A stretch of DNA of 64,000 nucleotides from contig NZ_JBPPLY010000002.1 of NCBI RefSeq assembly GCF_051535215.1, forward strand, positions 310,001-374,000. Direction: 5' to 3'. Every line of letters starts with the position of its first letter. Within the stretch, counting starts at the first letter, position 1. This DNA comes from Nitrobacter sp051535215 (GTDB lineage Bacteria; Pseudomonadota; Alphaproteobacteria; Rhizobiales; Xanthobacteraceae). The notes beneath the pieces were generated by a model, which was given only the letters and a program-made list of their open reading frames with translations, was not told where the DNA came from and made no database searches. The position numbers and the translations under genes were made by a program. Shown here in pieces: positions 61,321-64,000 of the stretch.

Positions 61321-62850
61321 ATGCTTGGACGCATTTTCACCGTCGGCGGATATACGCTGCTCTCGCGACTGACGGGGTTTGCGCGCGACATTGTGCTCGC
61401 TGCGATTCTCGGCGCCGGGCCGGTCGCGGATGCCTTCTTCGTCGCGTTGCGCCTGCCGAATCATTTCCGGGCGATTTTCGCCGAGGGAGCCTTCAACGCG
61501 GCGTTCGTGCCGGCCTATGCGCATGTTCATGGCGAGGGGGGCGATGCCTCGGCGCGACTGTTCGCCGATCGCATCTTCACGCTGCTGTTCCTGTCCCAGG
61601 TCGTTTTGCTCGTCGTGGCGTGGATTTTCATGCCGCAGGTCATGAGCATCCTGGCGCCGGGTTTTTCCGACGACGTCGAGCAACGACGGCTTGCGATCGA
61701 ACTGACGCGGATCACCTTTCCCTATCTTCTCCTGATTACGCTGGTGACGCTGTACGGCGGCATGTTGAACGTCATGCATCGCTTTGCCAGCGCGGCGGCG
61801 GCCCCGATCTTCCTCAACCTGTCGATGATCATGACGCTGGCGCTCGCCGCCTTTTTCCCGAGCGCCGGCCATGCGGCGGCGTGGGGCGTGCTGATCTCCG
61901 GCTTCCTTCAGGTTTTTTTGCTGGCTGGCGATCTCGGCCGGCATGGCGGATTGCCGCGGTTCTCGCCGATCGAACTGAGCGACGACATCAGATCATTTTT
62001 TCGCGCGCTTGGGCCCGCGACCGTGGGCTCGATGGGCACGCAACTGGCGATGTTCGCCGATACCATCATCGCGACGTTTCTCCCGACCGGGGCACTGTCG
62101 GCGCTGTATTACGCCGACCGGCTCAACCAACTGCCGATCGGGGTGATCGGCATCGCCATCGGCACTGTGCTGCTGCCGGAAATGTCACGGCGGATTACGG
62201 GCGGCGATCATGAGGGGGCGACGGCGTCGCAGCGCCGGGCGTTCGAGTTCACGCTGTTGTTTTCGATGCCGTTCGTCGCGGCGTTTCTCACCGTGCCGGA
62301 TGTCATCATGCGGGCGATGTTTGCGCGCGGCGCGTTTTCCGCAGCCGATGCCGCGGCCGCGGGAGCGACGCTGTCGGCTTACGCGGTAGGCCTCATCCCT
62401 TTCGTGCTGATCCGCAGCGCGGTCGCCACGTTCTACGCGCGCAAGAACACCGCGACGCCGGTGAAAGCCTCGCTCACGGGGATCGGAGTCAATCTCGCGC
62501 TCAAGGTCGCGTTGATGGGCTCGCTGGCGCAGGTCGGTCTCGCATTGGCCACCGCCATCGGTGCGTGGGTCAATCTGCTGCTCGTGATCGGATTTGCGGT
62601 GCGGGCGGGCTACTTCGAGATCGACCGTTCGTTGCGGGTCTCGCTCGGCAAATTCCTTGTTGCAGGCCTGGTGCTCGCGGCGGTGTTGTGGCTGACTGCG
62701 CACGTCGCCTCGGCGCAGTTCGCGCAATGGAGCACGATGCGCGACGAAGCGGCTCTTGGACTCCTGATCGTCGTCGGTGCGCTCGTCTATGCTAGCGTGA
62801 TCCTGCTGCTGTTCGGCCCGCGCTGGCTGAGGTCGCTGGTGCGGGGCTAG
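61321..62850 (+). CDS. murJ: Lipid II flippase MurJ
   Basis: 509 aa MOP-superfamily membrane protein (MviN) with about 14 helices, flipping lipid II to the periplasm. N-terminal TVGGYTLLSRLTGFARDIVLAAILGAGPVADAFFVALRLPN and FAEGAFNAAFVPAY are typical of MurJ, as is the SLTGIGVNLALKVALMG stretch late in the protein. Start ATG 61321. It completes the peptidoglycan precursor route encoded by the dcw cluster 17 kb upstream. It follows gnnB by 43 bp and may be co-transcribed. Confidence 0.95.
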   Translation: MLGRIFTVGGYTLLSRLTGFARDIVLAAILGAGPVADAFFVALRLPNHFRAIFAEGAFNAAFVPAYAHVHGEGGDASARLFADRIFTLLFLSQVVLLVVAWIFMPQVMSILAPGFSDDVEQRRLAIELTRITFPYLLLITLVTLYGGMLNVMHRFASAAAAPIFLNLSMIMTLALAAFFPSAGHAAAWGVLISGFLQVFLLAGDLGRHGGLPRFSPIELSDDIRSFFRALGPATVGSMGTQLAMFADTIIATFLPTGALSALYYADRLNQLPIGVIGIAIGTVLLPEMSRRITGGDHEGATASQRRAFEFTLLFSMPFVAAFLTVPDVIMRAMFARGAFSAADAAAAGATLSAYAVGLIPFVLIRSAVATFYARKNTATPVKASLTGIGVNLALKVALMGSLAQVGLALATAIGAWVNLLLVIGFAVRAGYFEIDRSLRVSLGKFLVAGLVLAAVLWLTAHVASAQFAQWSTMRDEAALGLLIVVGALVYASVILLLFGPRWLRSLVRG

Positions 62851-62900
62851 CCTCGTGGGGCTGCCCTGCAGTATAACGACCCTGCAACGGCGGAGATCAT

Positions 62901-64000
62901 ATGGCTCCCGTGAAATTCGGCATCGGCCAGAGCGTCCGGCGCAAGGAAGACGACGCGCTTATTCGCGGCAAAGGCCGCTATACCGACGACCATGCGCCGC
63001 CCGGCGCGTTGCATGCGCTGATGCTGCGCTCGCCGCATGCCCATGCGACCTACAGGATCGATGCGTCGCGCGCCCGTGGCCTGCCGGGCGTCGCCCTGAT
63101 CCTCGCCGCGGCCGACGTCGTAGACCTCGGCGGCTTGCCCTGCCAGTTCAACCTTCCGGACCAGCCTTTCACCGCGCCGCCGTATCCGATCCTTCCCCGC
63201 GACGAGGTGCGGCACGTCGGCGACGCCGTTGCTTTCGTGGTGGCCGACACCGTCGAGCACGCGCGCGATGCGCTCGAGGCGCTCGAGGTGGAGTGGAGGC
63301 CGCTCGCCTCGGTGGTAGGTGTCGACAACGCTGTGAAGAAGGGAGCGCCTCAGGTCTGGCCCGATCATGCTGGCAATCTCCTGTTCGACGTTTCGATCGG
63401 TGACAAGAATGCGACTGACGCCGCATTCGCTGGTGCGCATGCGGTGGCGGAAATCTCGATCGTCAATCCGCGCGTCGTCACCAACTACATGGAGACGCGC
63501 GCCGCCGTCTGCGAATACGACGCGAGGCACGATCGCCTGACGCTGACGGTCGGCAGTCAGGGCAGCCATCGGCTGCGCGAGATTCTTTGCCGCTCCGTGC
63601 TGAAGATTCCGACGGAAAAGATGCGTGTGATCTGCCCCGATGTCGGCGGCGGATTCGGCACCAAGCTGTTTCCCTATCGCGAATACGCCCTGATCGCGGT
63701 CGCGTCGAAAAAACTTCGCAAGGCTGTCAAATGGACGGCCGAGAGATCGGATCATTTCGTCGGTGACTCGCAAGGCCGCGACAATGTCACGACCGCACGC
63801 ATGGCGCTTGCGCAAGACGGCAGGTTCCTCGGCATGGACGTCGACCTGATGGGCGACATGGGAGCCTATCTCTCCACCTTCGGTCCCTACATTCCCTATG
63901 GCGGAGCGGGGATGCTGCCGGGCCTTTACGATATCCAGGCGTTTCATTGCCGTGTGCGCGCCGTGTTCACCAACACCGTGCCGGTGGATGCCTATCGCGG
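62901..64000 (+). CDS. Molybdenum hydroxylase large subunit (xanthine dehydrogenase / CoxL family), 3' partial
   Basis: First 366 codons, running off the window. Start ATG 62901. N-terminal FGIGQSVRRKEDDALIRGKGRYTDD is the usual opening of the CoxL/aldehyde-oxidase family, followed by the first Mo-cofactor domain (HALMLRSPHAHATYRIDASR) and CPDVGGGFGTKLFPYREY, then TNTVPVDAYRG at the window edge. The diagnostic active-site loop (for example the CO dehydrogenase Cys-Ser-Phe-Arg motif) is not visible in this part, so the substrate is unknown. No small or medium subunit gene is seen upstream. Confidence 0.9.
   Translation, partial: MAPVKFGIGQSVRRKEDDALIRGKGRYTDDHAPPGALHALMLRSPHAHATYRIDASRARGLPGVALILAAADVVDLGGLPCQFNLPDQPFTAPPYPILPRDEVRHVGDAVAFVVADTVEHARDALEALEVEWRPLASVVGVDNAVKKGAPQVWPDHAGNLLFDVSIGDKNATDAAFAGAHAVAEISIVNPRVVTNYMETRAAVCEYDARHDRLTLTVGSQGSHRLREILCRSVLKIPTEKMRVICPDVGGGFGTKLFPYREYALIAVASKKLRKAVKWTAERSDHFVGDSQGRDNVTTARMALAQDGRFLGMDVDLMGDMGAYLSTFGPYIPYGGAGMLPGLYDIQAFHCRVRAVFTNTVPVDAYR

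Noticed and set aside
1..64000. tRNA, rRNA, CRISPR array, integrase or complete insertion sequence
   Set aside because: None seen on reading both strands; no T-loop-like tRNA signature, direct-repeat array or transposase frame was found.

Overview
The window comes from an anoxygenic phototrophic alphaproteobacterium, most likely of the Rhodopseudomonas / photosynthetic Bradyrhizobium group (Nitrobacteraceae). The evidence is a bacteriochlorophyll / reaction-centre gene cluster in the order bchB-bchH-bchL-bchM-lhaA-puhA-puhB-puhC-orf-acsF-puhE-hemA, a rhizobial-type division and cell-wall (dcw) cluster with a long-tailed FtsZ, high GC content, and many REP-like palindromes of the kind seen in Bradyrhizobium intergenic gaps. 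No rRNA, tRNA, CRISPR array or complete insertion sequence was seen.

Region 1 (1-13338): the right part of a photosynthesis gene cluster, all on + and strongly coupled by start/stop overlaps. It makes the dark-operative protochlorophyllide reductase subunits L and B (B lacks its start), Mg-chelatase H, the Mg-protoporphyrin methyltransferase, the O2-dependent cyclase AcsF and the Shemin-type ALA synthase. It also makes reaction-centre subunit H and the assembly factors LhaA, PuhB, PuhC and PuhE.

Region 2 (13339-17307): a loosely packed accessory stretch. It holds a two-TM protein of unknown function, a CsbD-like stress protein with a terminator, two overlapping unknown ORFs (possibly one frameshifted gene), a candidate structured small RNA (about 15690-15822, minus strand) and an N-acetylmuramoyl-L-alanine amidase.

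Region 3 (17308-43962): the dcw cluster rsmH-ftsL-ftsI-murE-murF-mraY-murD-ftsW-murG-murC-murB-ddl-ftsQ-ftsA-ftsZ, followed by lpxC, bamD, recN and ligA. Together these build the peptidoglycan precursor from UDP-MurNAc to lipid II and drive septation. mraZ is not seen upstream. The gaps from murD onwards carry REP-like palindromes, and a small GIY-YIG nuclease gene between recN and ligA sits inside a 389-bp unit bounded by perfect 15-bp inverted repeats.

Region 4 (44095-62850): an envelope polysaccharide / LPS region. It has an FAH-family enzyme, an MsbA-like ABC exporter, galE, two heptosyltransferases, hldD, hldE, a membrane nucleotide-sugar 4,6-dehydratase, a flippase-like membrane protein, a UDP-glucuronate 4-epimerase with no ordinary start codon, and a bifunctional mannose-1-P guanylyltransferase. 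It ends with an oxidoreductase/aminotransferase pair resembling GnnA/GnnB (2,3-diaminoglucose for lipid A) and murJ. The window closes inside a molybdenum hydroxylase large-subunit gene (62901 onwards).
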